From Thalassolituus sp. (GTDB lineage: Bacteria > Pseudomonadota > Gammaproteobacteria > Pseudomonadales > Oceanobacteraceae): a stretch of DNA of 64,000 nucleotides. Below, in pieces: positions 8,917 through 17,481 of this stretch. Made by a program: the position numbers and the translations under genes. The stretch covers positions 1 to 64,000 of the forward strand of contig PDUK01000001.1 of assembly GCA_006212115.1 (NCBI GenBank), given 5' to 3'. Position 1 is the first letter of the stretch; every line of letters starts with the position of its first letter. The notes under the pieces are model-generated. The model made no database searches. It was not told where the DNA came from and worked only from the letters and a program-made list of their open reading frames with translations.

Positions 8917-9921
8917 ATGAGTACTGCGCTGTCGAACATTGCCTGGATCTCGCCATTTATCAATATTGCTAAAGGCGAAGATGTTTCTGGAAATATCCAG
9001 ACGATCATTAAAGCTACGGGTCTTCCTTTGGCTGGTCTGCTGGTTTTCCTACTGATCTGGCAAGCCGCCGCCAGTAATATTAATACCTCACTGGGACAAT
9101 TCCCTGGACCCGGTGAAGTGATGACCCAGACGAAAGGTCTGTGGACTGAACACGTTGCTGAGCGAGAAAAAGCAACAGCCTTTTACGAGCGTCAGGAAAA
9201 GCGCAACGCCGCTCGGGTCGAAAAAGATCCAACCTACGTTCCTAAAATCCGCCCATATACGGGTAAACCGACATACATCGATCAGATTGGAACCAGTCTG
9301 GTGACTGTATTGAGTGGCTTCTTCCTGGCCTCTCTGATCGCCATTCCTTTTGGCATTGTTATTGGTCTGAGTGCAAACCTTTACAGCGCATTCAATCCGG
9401 TTATTCAGATATTCAAGCCTGTGTCTCCATTAGCATGGCTTCCGATTGTCACCATGGTTGTGTCCGCTCTCTACGTTAGTGACGATCCAATGGTGCCTAA
9501 ATCATTCGTGACTTCCATGATCACTGTCATGCTGTGCTGCCTGTGGCCAACCGTAATCAACACCGCTGTCGGCGTCGCATCTATTCCAAAAGATCTGGTA
9601 AACGTAAGCCAGGTATTACGCCTCAGCTACATGGAACACGTTCGTAAAATTGTACTGCCATCATCCATTCCAATGGTATTCACCGGCCTGCGTCTGTCAC
9701 TGGGTATCGCATGGATGGTACTGATCGCTGCAGAAATGCTGGCTCAGAACCCAGGACTCGGAAAGTTCGTATGGGATGAATTCCAGAACGGTTCATCCGA
9801 TTCACTAGGCCGCATTATGGTTGCCGTCATTACTATTGGTCTGATTGGTTTCTTACTGGATCGCATGATGCTGACTGTTCAGCGCAAAGTGTCATGGGAC
9901 AAGTCAGCGGCTACACGCTAA
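8917..9921 (+). CDS. nrtB: Nitrate ABC transporter, permease
   Basis: A 334-residue inner-membrane permease of the NrtB/SsuC/TauC group. The first membrane span (about residues 34-52) is followed by a charged segment of about 65 residues (ERQEKRNAARVEKD), then five or so further spans. The coupling motif towards the ATPase is in the EHVRKIVLPSSIPMVFTGLR region, and AAEMLAQNPGLGK is family-typical. AAGGAG lies well placed before the ATG. The 98-base gap after nrtA contains a stabilising hairpin, and the ATPase gene follows within 30 bases. The charged insert makes the protein slightly longer than most relatives. Confidence 0.92.
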   Translation: MSTALSNIAWISPFINIAKGEDVSGNIQTIIKATGLPLAGLLVFLLIWQAAASNINTSLGQFPGPGEVMTQTKGLWTEHVAEREKATAFYERQEKRNAARVEKDPTYVPKIRPYTGKPTYIDQIGTSLVTVLSGFFLASLIAIPFGIVIGLSANLYSAFNPVIQIFKPVSPLAWLPIVTMVVSALYVSDDPMVPKSFVTSMITVMLCCLWPTVINTAVGVASIPKDLVNVSQVLRLSYMEHVRKIVLPSSIPMVFTGLRLSLGIAWMVLIAAEMLAQNPGLGKFVWDEFQNGSSDSLGRIMVAVITIGLIGFLLDRMMLTVQRKVSWDKSAATR

Positions 9922-9948
9922 GCACGTACAGAATTGAGGATATTGATT

Positions 9949-10806
9949 ATGAATCCATTACTTGAATTAACTGATGTTGGTATTGAATTCCCAACACCAA
10001 AAGGCTCTTTCTGTGCACTTCAGGGTGTCGACCTGAAAATCAAGAAAGGGGAATTTATCTCGCTGATCGGACACTCTGGTTGCGGTAAATCCACCGTACT
10101 GAATATTGTTGCCGGTCTTTATCAGGCAACCCAAGGTGGTGTTGTGCTAAGTGGTAAAGAAGTTAACGAGCCAGGTCCGGAACGTGCCGTTGTGTTCCAG
10201 AACCACTCTCTTCTGCCATGGCTGACCGCATACCAGAATGTAGAGCTCGCGGTAAAACGCGTGTTTAAGGGCAAAAAGTCCAAAGTAGAAATGCGTGAAT
10301 GGATTGAGCACAACCTCGAACTGGTACACATGACTCACGCAATGCACAAACGCCCAGATGAAATTTCAGGCGGTATGAAACAGCGTGTGGGTATCGCCCG
10401 AGCTCTCTCCATGGAGCCTCAGGTTCTTCTGATGGATGAACCGTTCGGTGCACTGGATGCATTGACTCGTGCCCACCTGCAGGACTCACTGATGGAAATT
10501 CAGAAAGACCTGAATAACACCGTCATTATGATCACGCACGACGTCGATGAAGCAGTATTACTGTCCGACCGCATCGTGATGATGACCAATGGACCCGCCG
10601 CCACTATCGGCGAAATTATGGACGTTGAACTCGAGCGTCCACGAAACCGAATTCAACTTGCCGACGACCCGCAATACAACCGCTACCGTCAACAAGTTCT
10701 CAGTTTCCTGTATGAAAAACAGAGAAAACCGGATACCGATGCGCCCGCCAAGAAGGCTGCAAAGTCCGAGGAAATATCTGCAAAAAAGACTGAACAGGTT
10801 GCTTGA
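9949..10806 (+). CDS. Nitrate ABC transporter, ATPase
   Basis: A 285-residue ABC ATPase of the NrtD/SsuB/TauB type. Walker A is GHSGCGKST, the signature is SGGMKQR, Walker B is VLLMDEPFGALD and the switch His is in ITHDVDEA. The C-terminal 35 residues are a Lys/Ala/Glu-rich tail. The ATG at 9949 is chosen because GAGGA lies 8 bases upstream; a TTG five codons earlier overlaps that site. It lacks the extra C-terminal substrate-binding domain of cyanobacterial NrtC, so it is the NrtD-like single-domain form. It powers the nrtA/nrtB importer. Confidence 0.93.
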   Translation: MNPLLELTDVGIEFPTPKGSFCALQGVDLKIKKGEFISLIGHSGCGKSTVLNIVAGLYQATQGGVVLSGKEVNEPGPERAVVFQNHSLLPWLTAYQNVELAVKRVFKGKKSKVEMREWIEHNLELVHMTHAMHKRPDEISGGMKQRVGIARALSMEPQVLLMDEPFGALDALTRAHLQDSLMEIQKDLNNTVIMITHDVDEAVLLSDRIVMMTNGPAATIGEIMDVELERPRNRIQLADDPQYNRYRQQVLSFLYEKQRKPDTDAPAKKAAKSEEISAKKTEQVA

Positions 10807-10846
10807 CCTTTATACTAGAAACGGCTTCGAATTTAAGGAGAATGCC

Positions 10847-12007
10847 ATGCAAGCTAAGAAAACGTTACTGGCGATTGCTTTGGGGACCGCTACTCTGGGT
10901 GCATCTGCATATGATACGGAGTACGGTAATGCGTACGCTGACATCAAGTTGCGTTACGAATATGCTGATCAGGATGACGTAAATGATAAGGACACCGCAA
11001 CCGGTGTTATCGCTGACGCAGCCATTGGTTTCGAAACCAAAGATTACGAAGGCTTTAAAGTTTTAATCGAGCAAGAAGTAATCGCTGCACTAGTCGAAAA
11101 CTACCGCACTCCTTGGGGAGACGGTGATGACGATTACGACGTCATTGCAGATCCGACAGGTAACGAATGGAACCGTGCTCAGGTCAGCTATAAAAAAGAT
11201 GAGTTTGGTGCCGTTGTAGGTCGCCAGCGTATTATTCTGGACGATTCACGTTTCATTGGTAATGTTGGCTGGCGTGCGAACGAACAGACCTTTGACGCTG
11301 CGACTTTCACTTACGCAAAAGACGCACTGTCTGTTCATTATTCATTCCTGGATAAAGTTAATCAGATCAATGAAAATCAGCTTGACGTCTCCGACCACCT
11401 GATCAACGTCAGCTACAAAGTCGGTTCTGGCAAAGTCACCGGCTTCGCCTATCTGATGGACAAGGATGACGCAGAAGAAACGCGTGACACCTTAGGCGTC
11501 CGTTATGCAGGCAGCTCAATGGCAGGCGACACAAAAATCATATACTCCGGTAGCTTTGCAACACAGGCCACTGAAACTGCAACAAGTGACGCCGATACGA
11601 CTTACCTCGCCCTTGAAGCGGGAGCCGTGGTTTCTGGAGTGACTCTGGCTCTGGGTAATGAAACGCTGGGTAGCGACGATGGCAACGCTGCCTTCGCATT
11701 CCCATACGGCACCAACCATAAGTTCAACGGCTGGTCTGATGCCTATCTCGGTGGCGCTGGCGGCAACGGCCTTAGCGATACATATGTTAAAGCGGCTAGT
11801 GTTGTTTCTGGGGTGAAGCTGGTTGGTTTCTATCACACCTTCTCACCAGTAGAGGGGGATGCAGAACTCGGAAGTGAATTCGACCTGCTGGCTGTTAAAA
11901 AGATCGATAAGACCTTTACTGTTGGCGCAAAGGCAGCAGTATTCTCTGGCAGCGATATCAAACCAGACACTACGAGAATGTGGGCTTGGGTACAGGCGAA
12001 ATTCTGA
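10847..12007 (+). CDS. Outer-membrane barrel of the alginate-export/porin type
   Basis: This encodes a 386-residue protein with a signal peptide (KKTLLAIALGTATLGASA) and a body of alternating strands rich in Tyr, Gly and Asp. The last residue is Phe, as expected for an outer-membrane beta-barrel. Stretches such as NEWNRAQVSYKKDEFGAVVGRQ resemble the alginate-export (AlgE-like) porin group. That group is often found next to nitrate ABC genes in Pseudomonas-like bacteria. The start at 10847 has AAGGAG 6 bases before it. It follows the ATPase by 40 bases and ends at a strong terminator, so it is the last gene of the nrt transcript. A nitrate-uptake porin role is inferred from position. Confidence 0.75.
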   Translation: MQAKKTLLAIALGTATLGASAYDTEYGNAYADIKLRYEYADQDDVNDKDTATGVIADAAIGFETKDYEGFKVLIEQEVIAALVENYRTPWGDGDDDYDVIADPTGNEWNRAQVSYKKDEFGAVVGRQRIILDDSRFIGNVGWRANEQTFDAATFTYAKDALSVHYSFLDKVNQINENQLDVSDHLINVSYKVGSGKVTGFAYLMDKDDAEETRDTLGVRYAGSSMAGDTKIIYSGSFATQATETATSDADTTYLALEAGAVVSGVTLALGNETLGSDDGNAAFAFPYGTNHKFNGWSDAYLGGAGGNGLSDTYVKAASVVSGVKLVGFYHTFSPVEGDAELGSEFDLLAVKKIDKTFTVGAKAAVFSGSDIKPDTTRMWAWVQAKF

Positions 12008-12024
12008 TCCAACCTTGCTATACT

Positions 12025-12051
12025 AAGCGGCTCCTTATGGGCCGCTTTTTT
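12025..12051 (+). terminator. Terminator of the nrt operon
   Basis: AAGCGGC (12025-12031) pairs with GCCGCTT (12041-12047), followed by a run of Ts. It lies 18 bases after the porin stop codon. Confidence 0.85.
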
Positions 12052-12112
12052 CGTTTATGGCCCCCGGTTAATCGCCCATGAAAGTTAGCGAAAGGTGGTG
12101 TTGGCAGTGACA

Positions 12113-13345
12113 ATGAAGAAACTGGTCATTATCGGTAATGGCATGGCTGCGAATCGCATTCTCGAAGGACTGGCTGACGATCATCCCTATGACAGCATAA
12201 CGGTCCTCGGCGATGAAACAGTCCCCCACTACAATCGCATTATGCTATCCCCCCTCCTGGCACAAGAAACCACTCTCGCTGCGATTACTCCACACGACAC
12301 CCCCTGGTACGAACAGCACAACATGGCTGTAGTACTTGGCGACCCAGCCAAATCGGTAAATGCCGAGCAACGCAAAGTCACAACCGAATCGGGTGCAGAG
12401 TACGACTACGACAGGCTCGTTTTTGCCACTGGCAGCCGGTCGTTCATTCCTCCCGTAAAAGGCGCAGACCATCCGGATGTCATCGGTTTCAGGACAATGA
12501 CTGACGTCGATAAAATGGAAGAAAAGCTGAGTGGTTTACAGCATGCGACTGTTATTGGTGCTGGTTTGTTAGGTGTTGAGGCCGCTGTCGGACTGAAGCT
12601 ACGTGGCGTCGATGTTACACTGATACACCGTAATCCGGTTCTGATGAATCGACAGCTGGATGACAAGGCCTCGGCAATCTTACAAGACGCCTTGGAAGCT
12701 CGGGGGATTGAGGTGATAACCGGGGTGAACCCTGAAGAAGTCATCAGTAACGAACAGGGCATCGAGGCAATTTCATTCGCAACGGCGGATACTCTTAAGA
12801 AAAGAAATACTCAGCTGGTTATTTTTGCGACTGGCATCCTTCCGAATAAAGAACTGGCGGAGTCTGCTCAGTTTGATACGAATCGCGGAATCTGCGTGAA
12901 CGATCGAATGCAAGCCTCCTCCGAAGGAGTGTTCGCGCTCGGCGAGTGCTGCGAATTTGCAGGCCAGACCTATGGTCTTGTTGCCCCAATATGGGATCAG
13001 GCAAATGTTGTCATCGAACAACTGAAACACACTGGTCAGGCATCAACCGAGGCGCACTATATCGAACGCTCTCATCTCACCAAACTCAAAGTATCAGGAC
13101 TTGATATTCACAGCATTGGTGAATACATCGCACCGGAAGGTGCAGAAACTCTAAGTTTTGAAGATCCCGACCAGGGTTTATATAAGAAGATCATTATTCA
13201 GAATGATCGGGTCATCGGCGCGCTCTGCATCGGTGACGTTAACGACAGTAACTGGTATTACCAGTTACTGGAAGAACAACAGGATATTACTCCAATCCGG
13301 GATATGCTGATGTTCGGCGAAGCCTACTGCTCCGACGCAGATTGA
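12113..13345 (+). CDS. FAD-dependent oxidoreductase, probable electron donor for nitrate reductase
   Basis: A 410-residue flavoprotein resembling the N-terminal NAD(P)H/FAD module of NirB and the separate electron-transfer subunits of bacterial assimilatory nitrate reductases. The FAD site is VIIGNGMAANRILE, the second dinucleotide site is VIGAGLLGVEAAVGLK, and FAD contact TGILPN and GVFALGECCEF segments follow. It lacks the [2Fe-2S] BFD and siroheme domains of NirB. It begins 61 bases after the nrt terminator. The ribosome site is unclear, and GTG codons at 12095 and 12107 are alternatives to the ATG used here. Its place in the island suggests it passes electrons from NAD(P)H to the nitrate reductase at 20651; this is inference. 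Confidence 0.78.
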   Translation: MKKLVIIGNGMAANRILEGLADDHPYDSITVLGDETVPHYNRIMLSPLLAQETTLAAITPHDTPWYEQHNMAVVLGDPAKSVNAEQRKVTTESGAEYDYDRLVFATGSRSFIPPVKGADHPDVIGFRTMTDVDKMEEKLSGLQHATVIGAGLLGVEAAVGLKLRGVDVTLIHRNPVLMNRQLDDKASAILQDALEARGIEVITGVNPEEVISNEQGIEAISFATADTLKKRNTQLVIFATGILPNKELAESAQFDTNRGICVNDRMQASSEGVFALGECCEFAGQTYGLVAPIWDQANVVIEQLKHTGQASTEAHYIERSHLTKLKVSGLDIHSIGEYIAPEGAETLSFEDPDQGLYKKIIIQNDRVIGALCIGDVNDSNWYYQLLEEQQDITPIRDMLMFGEAYCSDAD

Positions 13346-13352
13346 CTACCCT

Positions 13353-13703
13353 TCACTGATCAGACCAGACCGCGAATTCGTTGCCACTCGGCTCTGTAAA
13401 ATGAAAGCGCCGACCTCCGGGAAATTCAAAAATAGGACGAACAATCTCGCCACCCGCCGCCGTAATTTTTGACATGGTATTTTCAATATTACGACTGTAG
13501 AACACCAACAAGGCCCCTCCTCTCGATGGGTCAGATGCCAGTGACGCCTGATAAAACCCACCCATAATGCCTTGATGATCAAATGCCGTATACGCCTCAC
13601 CGTAGTCGGTAAATGTCCAGTTAAATACCCGATTAAAAAATGCCTTAGTCGCATCCAGATCCCGAGCAGCAAACTCAACGTAATCCAATTTTTCGTGTTT
13701 CAT
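13353..13703 (-). CDS. VOC-superfamily (glyoxalase-like) protein
   Basis: A 116-residue single-domain protein of the vicinal-oxygen-chelate fold. It begins with LDYVEFAARDLDATKAFFNRVFNW and ends with FHFTEPSGNEFAVWSD, the two beta-alpha-beta-beta-beta modules of the fold. Metal-binding side chains are not convincingly complete, so it may be a binding protein, not an enzyme. AAGGA precedes the ATG. It is convergent with the flavoprotein gene, whose stop is only 7 bases away. No specific substrate can be proposed. Confidence 0.85.
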   Translation of the reverse strand: MKHEKLDYVEFAARDLDATKAFFNRVFNWTFTDYGEAYTAFDHQGIMGGFYQASLASDPSRGGALLVFYSRNIENTMSKITAAGGEIVRPIFEFPGGRRFHFTEPSGNEFAVWSDQ

Positions 13704-13738
13704 ACCGCAGTCCTTTATTTCAGTGCTTTATGTATACA

Positions 13739-15499
13739 TCACTGAGACAGCAGTAACCAGCTCTGAATAATAACAATAACAAGCAAGACGCCCGATACGA
13801 CAGGCCAGACTTTCTCTGGGTGGCGAGCCATAAGCGGTTTGTGCGCATGAGCGCCAATCAAAGCCGGGTTAGGTTTCGTCAGGTCTGACCAGAACTCAGA
13901 GTAGGCACCGTGACGTAGATGAATATCCGGGTGACACGCTTTTTCTATCGCTAAGTCCAACCACAAAGGAATATCCGATCTGTGTTCCCGAAGCGGCTGA
14001 TATTTCCACTGAGACGTCGACTTTGCTCCGCTGCGGTGTACCTTCTCCATTTTAAAAGGCTGCGCACCGGACAGCATCTCGTACACCATCACACCCAACG
14101 AGAATAAATCGCTCTGCATGGTAGCGACACCATCAATCACGTATTCCGGTGCGATATAGTTCACTGAGCCTACGGGGCAATCCTCATCGATTGGGCTCGC
14201 CACTTCTGATAGCCCTTTTACCAGAACAGTACCAAAGTCGATCAGTTTGACTTGTCCCTGAGCTGTGATCATCACATTCTCTGGCTTCAGATCACGGTGA
14301 ATCATACCCATACGCTGGAAGGCCCGAAGGCCAAGAACAATCTGCTCGATAATAACCCGGACTTCGCTCAGGTCCGCCATCGGGTGGTCATTGATCCATT
14401 GACGTAGTGACTCGCCCTCGACGAGTTCACAGATGTGATACATAAATCGACCATGCGCTTCAGGCGGCATAATTTTCATCACATTAGGATGATCAATGCG
14501 CGCACCAGCCCATTGCTCCCGAACAAACCCTTCGAGATAAACCAGATCTTCTTCGAAATTAAGTGACGGCGCTTTCAGCACATAGCGCTTTTTGTCACGA
14601 CGATTAAGAACACGATATAAATGGCTGCGTGTTCCTGAATAGAGGATCTGCTCAACCTCAAAATGATCAATGCAATCGCCAACATTCAGAACGGGCGGAA
14701 TAACCCGCTCAGTAAGCACCCTGTGCGCTTCATCAATATTCTGTTCAGGTAACGATTCGACACGAACGATAACCGCCGTGAGGTTATCATCACTGCCTGC
14801 TTCCAGTGCAGCATCAACCAGTGAGCGTGCGCACTTCTCAAACAACGTCTGATTGCGATCCTCACTGATATTTTCCAGCAGAACATCGCGAAGTCGTTTG
14901 TCGGTTAAGACTCCGTGCACGCCGTCGGTAGTCAGCAACAAGATATCGCCTTCTTCCAGAGGCTGACACAAGTAGTCCACCTCCAGATGAGTATCCATCC
15001 CGAGCGCACGACTGAGATATTCTTTTCCTTGCCCGTATTGGTGGGTGTGGTCCCTGGTCAGGCACTCAAGAGAGGTGCCACGCAAACGATAAATACGTGA
15101 ATCACCAGCGTGAAACGCATGCAACGTACTGGATTTAAGAACAATCGATGAAAATGTTGTAACCAGAGAATTATGACGTGCACTCGCCTGCTGCCCGTGA
15201 TGATACAACCAGGAATTCAATGAGCTGAGTACCTTGCCCGCGGCCGTTTTTACGTCCCAACTGTCTGGCGTACTGTAATAGTCGTTCAGAAAATGCGTCA
15301 CGCTCGTCACACTGGCTTGCTGAGCATTCTCACTGCAGCTCACACCATCAGCAATACAACAAGCGATACCCTTGTAACGAGCACTGCTTGCAGAGGGCTG
15401 CCAGGCGGCAAAGGCGTCCTGATTCTCAGGCTTGGTACCTGCGGTGCTGTAGCCTCCGAAGGTGATCTCGAGACTGGTGTTGCTATCGTTTAGTGCCAT
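13739..15499 (-). CDS. Fused PP2C phosphatase / Ser-Thr protein kinase, membrane-anchored
   Basis: A 586-residue two-enzyme protein. Residues about 10-248 are a PP2C-type phosphatase: ENQDAF, metal Asp51 in IADGVS, HAGDSRIYRLRG, LLTTDGVHGV and GSDDNLTAV. Residues about 278-540 are a eukaryote-like kinase: Lys309, HRDLKPENVM with Asp403, DFG at 421-423 and the APE equivalent at 450-452. Its glycine loop is degenerate (SGTRSHLY). Residues 566-584 form a single C-terminal membrane span, placing both enzymes in the cytoplasm. The same fusion sits beside nirB/nasA genes in Pseudomonas, so a role in regulating nitrate assimilation is likely but unproven. It lies behind the nasA terminator and has its own GGGTGA ribosome site. 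Confidence 0.92.
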   Translation of the reverse strand: MALNDSNTSLEITFGGYSTAGTKPENQDAFAAWQPSASSARYKGIACCIADGVSCSENAQQASVTSVTHFLNDYYSTPDSWDVKTAAGKVLSSLNSWLYHHGQQASARHNSLVTTFSSIVLKSSTLHAFHAGDSRIYRLRGTSLECLTRDHTHQYGQGKEYLSRALGMDTHLEVDYLCQPLEEGDILLLTTDGVHGVLTDKRLRDVLLENISEDRNQTLFEKCARSLVDAALEAGSDDNLTAVIVRVESLPEQNIDEAHRVLTERVIPPVLNVGDCIDHFEVEQILYSGTRSHLYRVLNRRDKKRYVLKAPSLNFEEDLVYLEGFVREQWAGARIDHPNVMKIMPPEAHGRFMYHICELVEGESLRQWINDHPMADLSEVRVIIEQIVLGLRAFQRMGMIHRDLKPENVMITAQGQVKLIDFGTVLVKGLSEVASPIDEDCPVGSVNYIAPEYVIDGVATMQSDLFSLGVMVYEMLSGAQPFKMEKVHRSGAKSTSQWKYQPLREHRSDIPLWLDLAIEKACHPDIHLRHGAYSEFWSDLTKPNPALIGAHAHKPLMARHPEKVWPVVSGVLLVIVIIQSWLLLSQ

Positions 15500-15512
15500 G
15501 TATTTTCACCCA

Positions 15513-15540
15513 TAAAAAAAGTGGCCGAAGCCACTTTTTT
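15513..15540 (-). terminator. Bidirectional terminator between nasA and the kinase gene
   Basis: AGTGGC pairs with GCCACT around CGAA, with seven A residues on one side and six Ts on the other. On the minus strand it ends the nirB-nirD-nasA transcript before the kinase/phosphatase gene. Confidence 0.85.
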
Positions 15541-15564
15541 CATCACTGTTTATCGCTGTTGCAA

Positions 15565-17031
15565 TCAGCTCACGCTGATCATCTCAACTGATCCGTCTTC
15601 ACGGACTTCAGCGATGTGGCCTTTTGGTTCTTCCATGAACAGCAGAGTGATAAATCCTACTACGGCCGTTGCCGCGATGACCATAAAGAATACGGAATAA
15701 TCGACAAACGACAGCACTGTCAGATAAGTAACCGCACCCACGTTACCGTACGCACCAGTCATACCGGCAATCTGACCTGTCAGACGTCGCTTGATCAGAG
15801 GAACCGCAGCGAATACCGCACCTTCGCCAGACTGCACGAAGAAGGAACAAGCCATTGCTGCAACTACTGCAAGCCATAGCGGCCAGCTGCTGTCGACCAG
15901 AGACATTACGAAGTAACCTACTGCCAGACCTGCAGTCAGAATCAGCAGGGTCGACTTACGTCCAAACTTATCAGACAACCAGCCGCCACCAGGACGAGAC
16001 ATCAGGTTCATAAAGGCATACGCAGAGGCAACCATACCCGCCATTACAGGATCAAGAGTGAAGGTTTCGGCGAAGAACAGTGGCAGCATAGAGACAACCG
16101 CCAGCTCTGAACCGAATGTTGCGAAATACAGTACGTTCAGAACAGCAACCTGCTTGAATTTGTACTGGTGCATTTCTGGTACAGGCTTTTCAAAGATCTC
16201 TTTGTTCACCTTCCATACCTGACTCACTTCGTAGACGAACAGCAAAGCGAGGCCGATATAACAGAAGATCGCGGTCGTTTCCGACAGCAAGCCAACGCCG
16301 TTTGGAGACAGCTTCCAGGTCAGCAGTGCAAGCGCTGCGTACATAGGAATCTTCATAAAAAGCAGGAAGAAGAAATCGCCCTTACTGGTTACTTCCATCG
16401 CACCGATATTTTTTGGTTTGAAGTAAGTAGAACCTTTTGGCGTGTCCGAAACGTTCATGTAGTACACGACGCTGAACAGCAGACTCATCACACCTGTGAC
16501 AGCAATGGCATAGCGCCAGCCGTCTTCACCACCAAACCACAGAGCAACTGCTGGTAGCGTAAAGGCTGCTGCGGCAGAACCGAAGTTACCCCAGCCACCA
16601 TAAATACCTTCGGCTGTTCCCAGCTCATTCGCAGGGAACCATTCACTTACCATACGAATACCGATCACGAAACCAGCACCGATGAAACCAAGCATAAAGC
16701 GCGCTACCGCGGCTTGAACAAAGCTGTCGGCAAACGCGAACATAAAGCATGGAATCGAACAGATCGCCAGCAAGCTGGAATAAACAACGCGCGGACCAAA
16801 GCGGTCCGTCAACATCCCAATAACAACACGCGCAGGAATTGTCAGAGCAACATTCAGAATCAACAGAGTCTTCACTTCAGACGTTTCAAGGCCAAGACTG
16901 TTGGCAATCGCCATCAGCAGAGGCGCGTGGTTAAACCAGACTACAAAGGTGATAAAAAATGCAATCCAGCTTAAGTGAAGAACTTTCATCTTTCCGGTAA
17001 ATGAAAAGATATTAAATTTTTCAGAGGTCAT
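15565..17031 (-). CDS. nasA: Nitrate/nitrite MFS transporter (NarK/NasA family)
   Basis: A 488-residue, 12-span major facilitator of the nitrate/nitrite porter family. The nitrate-signature regions are visible as [22 protein letters not shown] and [19 protein letters not shown] in the first half and [17 protein letters not shown] in the second. A central loop of about 60 residues ([18 protein letters not shown]) separates the halves. It imports nitrate across the inner membrane, giving this organism both an ABC and an MFS route. It is third in nirB-nirD-nasA, 58 bases after nirD, and is followed by a strong terminator. Confidence 0.93.
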   Translation of the reverse strand: MTSEKFNIFSFTGKMKVLHLSWIAFFITFVVWFNHAPLLMAIANSLGLETSEVKTLLILNVALTIPARVVIGMLTDRFGPRVVYSSLLAICSIPCFMFAFADSFVQAAVARFMLGFIGAGFVIGIRMVSEWFPANELGTAEGIYGGWGNFGSAAAAFTLPAVALWFGGEDGWRYAIAVTGVMSLLFSVVYYMNVSDTPKGSTYFKPKNIGAMEVTSKGDFFFLLFMKIPMYAALALLTWKLSPNGVGLLSETTAIFCYIGLALLFVYEVSQVWKVNKEIFEKPVPEMHQYKFKQVAVLNVLYFATFGSELAVVSMLPLFFAETFTLDPVMAGMVASAYAFMNLMSRPGGGWLSDKFGRKSTLLILTAGLAVGYFVMSLVDSSWPLWLAVVAAMACSFFVQSGEGAVFAAVPLIKRRLTGQIAGMTGAYGNVGAVTYLTVLSFVDYSVFFMVIAATAVVGFITLLFMEEPKGHIAEVREDGSVEMISVS

Positions 17032-17089
17032 AAAAGGCCTGTTTATCGTTTCTAATCAAGTTAAGTTAATTGGGATAGTGATATAGCGA

Positions 17090-17428
17090 TTACGCCGTGA
17101 CCGCAGAAGTAATCTGTACCACACCGTTCTCAACGCGAACGGGGAAATACTCTACGGAAACGTTATCATCTTCGAGGCACTCGCCATTGCTCAGGTCGAA
17201 ATGTTGCTTGTACAAAGGTGAAGCAACCACTGGGCGCTCACCAATCGAACCAACAATGCCGCGCGACAATACGTTCGCCTTTCCGAACGGGTCGTAATTA
17301 CTGATCGCGTAAATCGTTTCACCGTCACCGTATCGGAATACGGCAACCTGCTTTCCTTCTACCAGTGCACAAACGCCCGTGTCGGGTACCAAATCGCTCA
17401 GTGCGCAAACATTAGTCCAGTCAGTCAT
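17090..17428 (-). CDS. nirD: Nitrite reductase (NADH) small subunit
   Basis: A 112-residue protein with the Rieske-like fold of NirD: DTGVCALVEGKQVAVFRYGDG, then AISNYDPFGKANVLSRG and ASPLYKQHFDLSNGECL. As is usual for NirD, the Cys/His pairs that bind the Rieske cluster are absent. It therefore assists NirB and does not carry electrons itself. CAGGAG lies before the ATG. It follows nirB by 53 bases and precedes nasA. Confidence 0.95.
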   Translation of the reverse strand: MTDWTNVCALSDLVPDTGVCALVEGKQVAVFRYGDGETIYAISNYDPFGKANVLSRGIVGSIGERPVVASPLYKQHFDLSNGECLEDDNVSVEYFPVRVENGVVQITSAVTA

Positions 17429-17481
17429 TCTTCTCTCTCCTGCCCGCTGTAATCACTGCGGGCAAATCAATATGGGGTCGG

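Noticed and set aside
9934-9948. Upstream TTG start for the nitrate transporter ATPase
   Set aside because: It overlaps the GAGGA ribosome site that serves the ATG at 9949.
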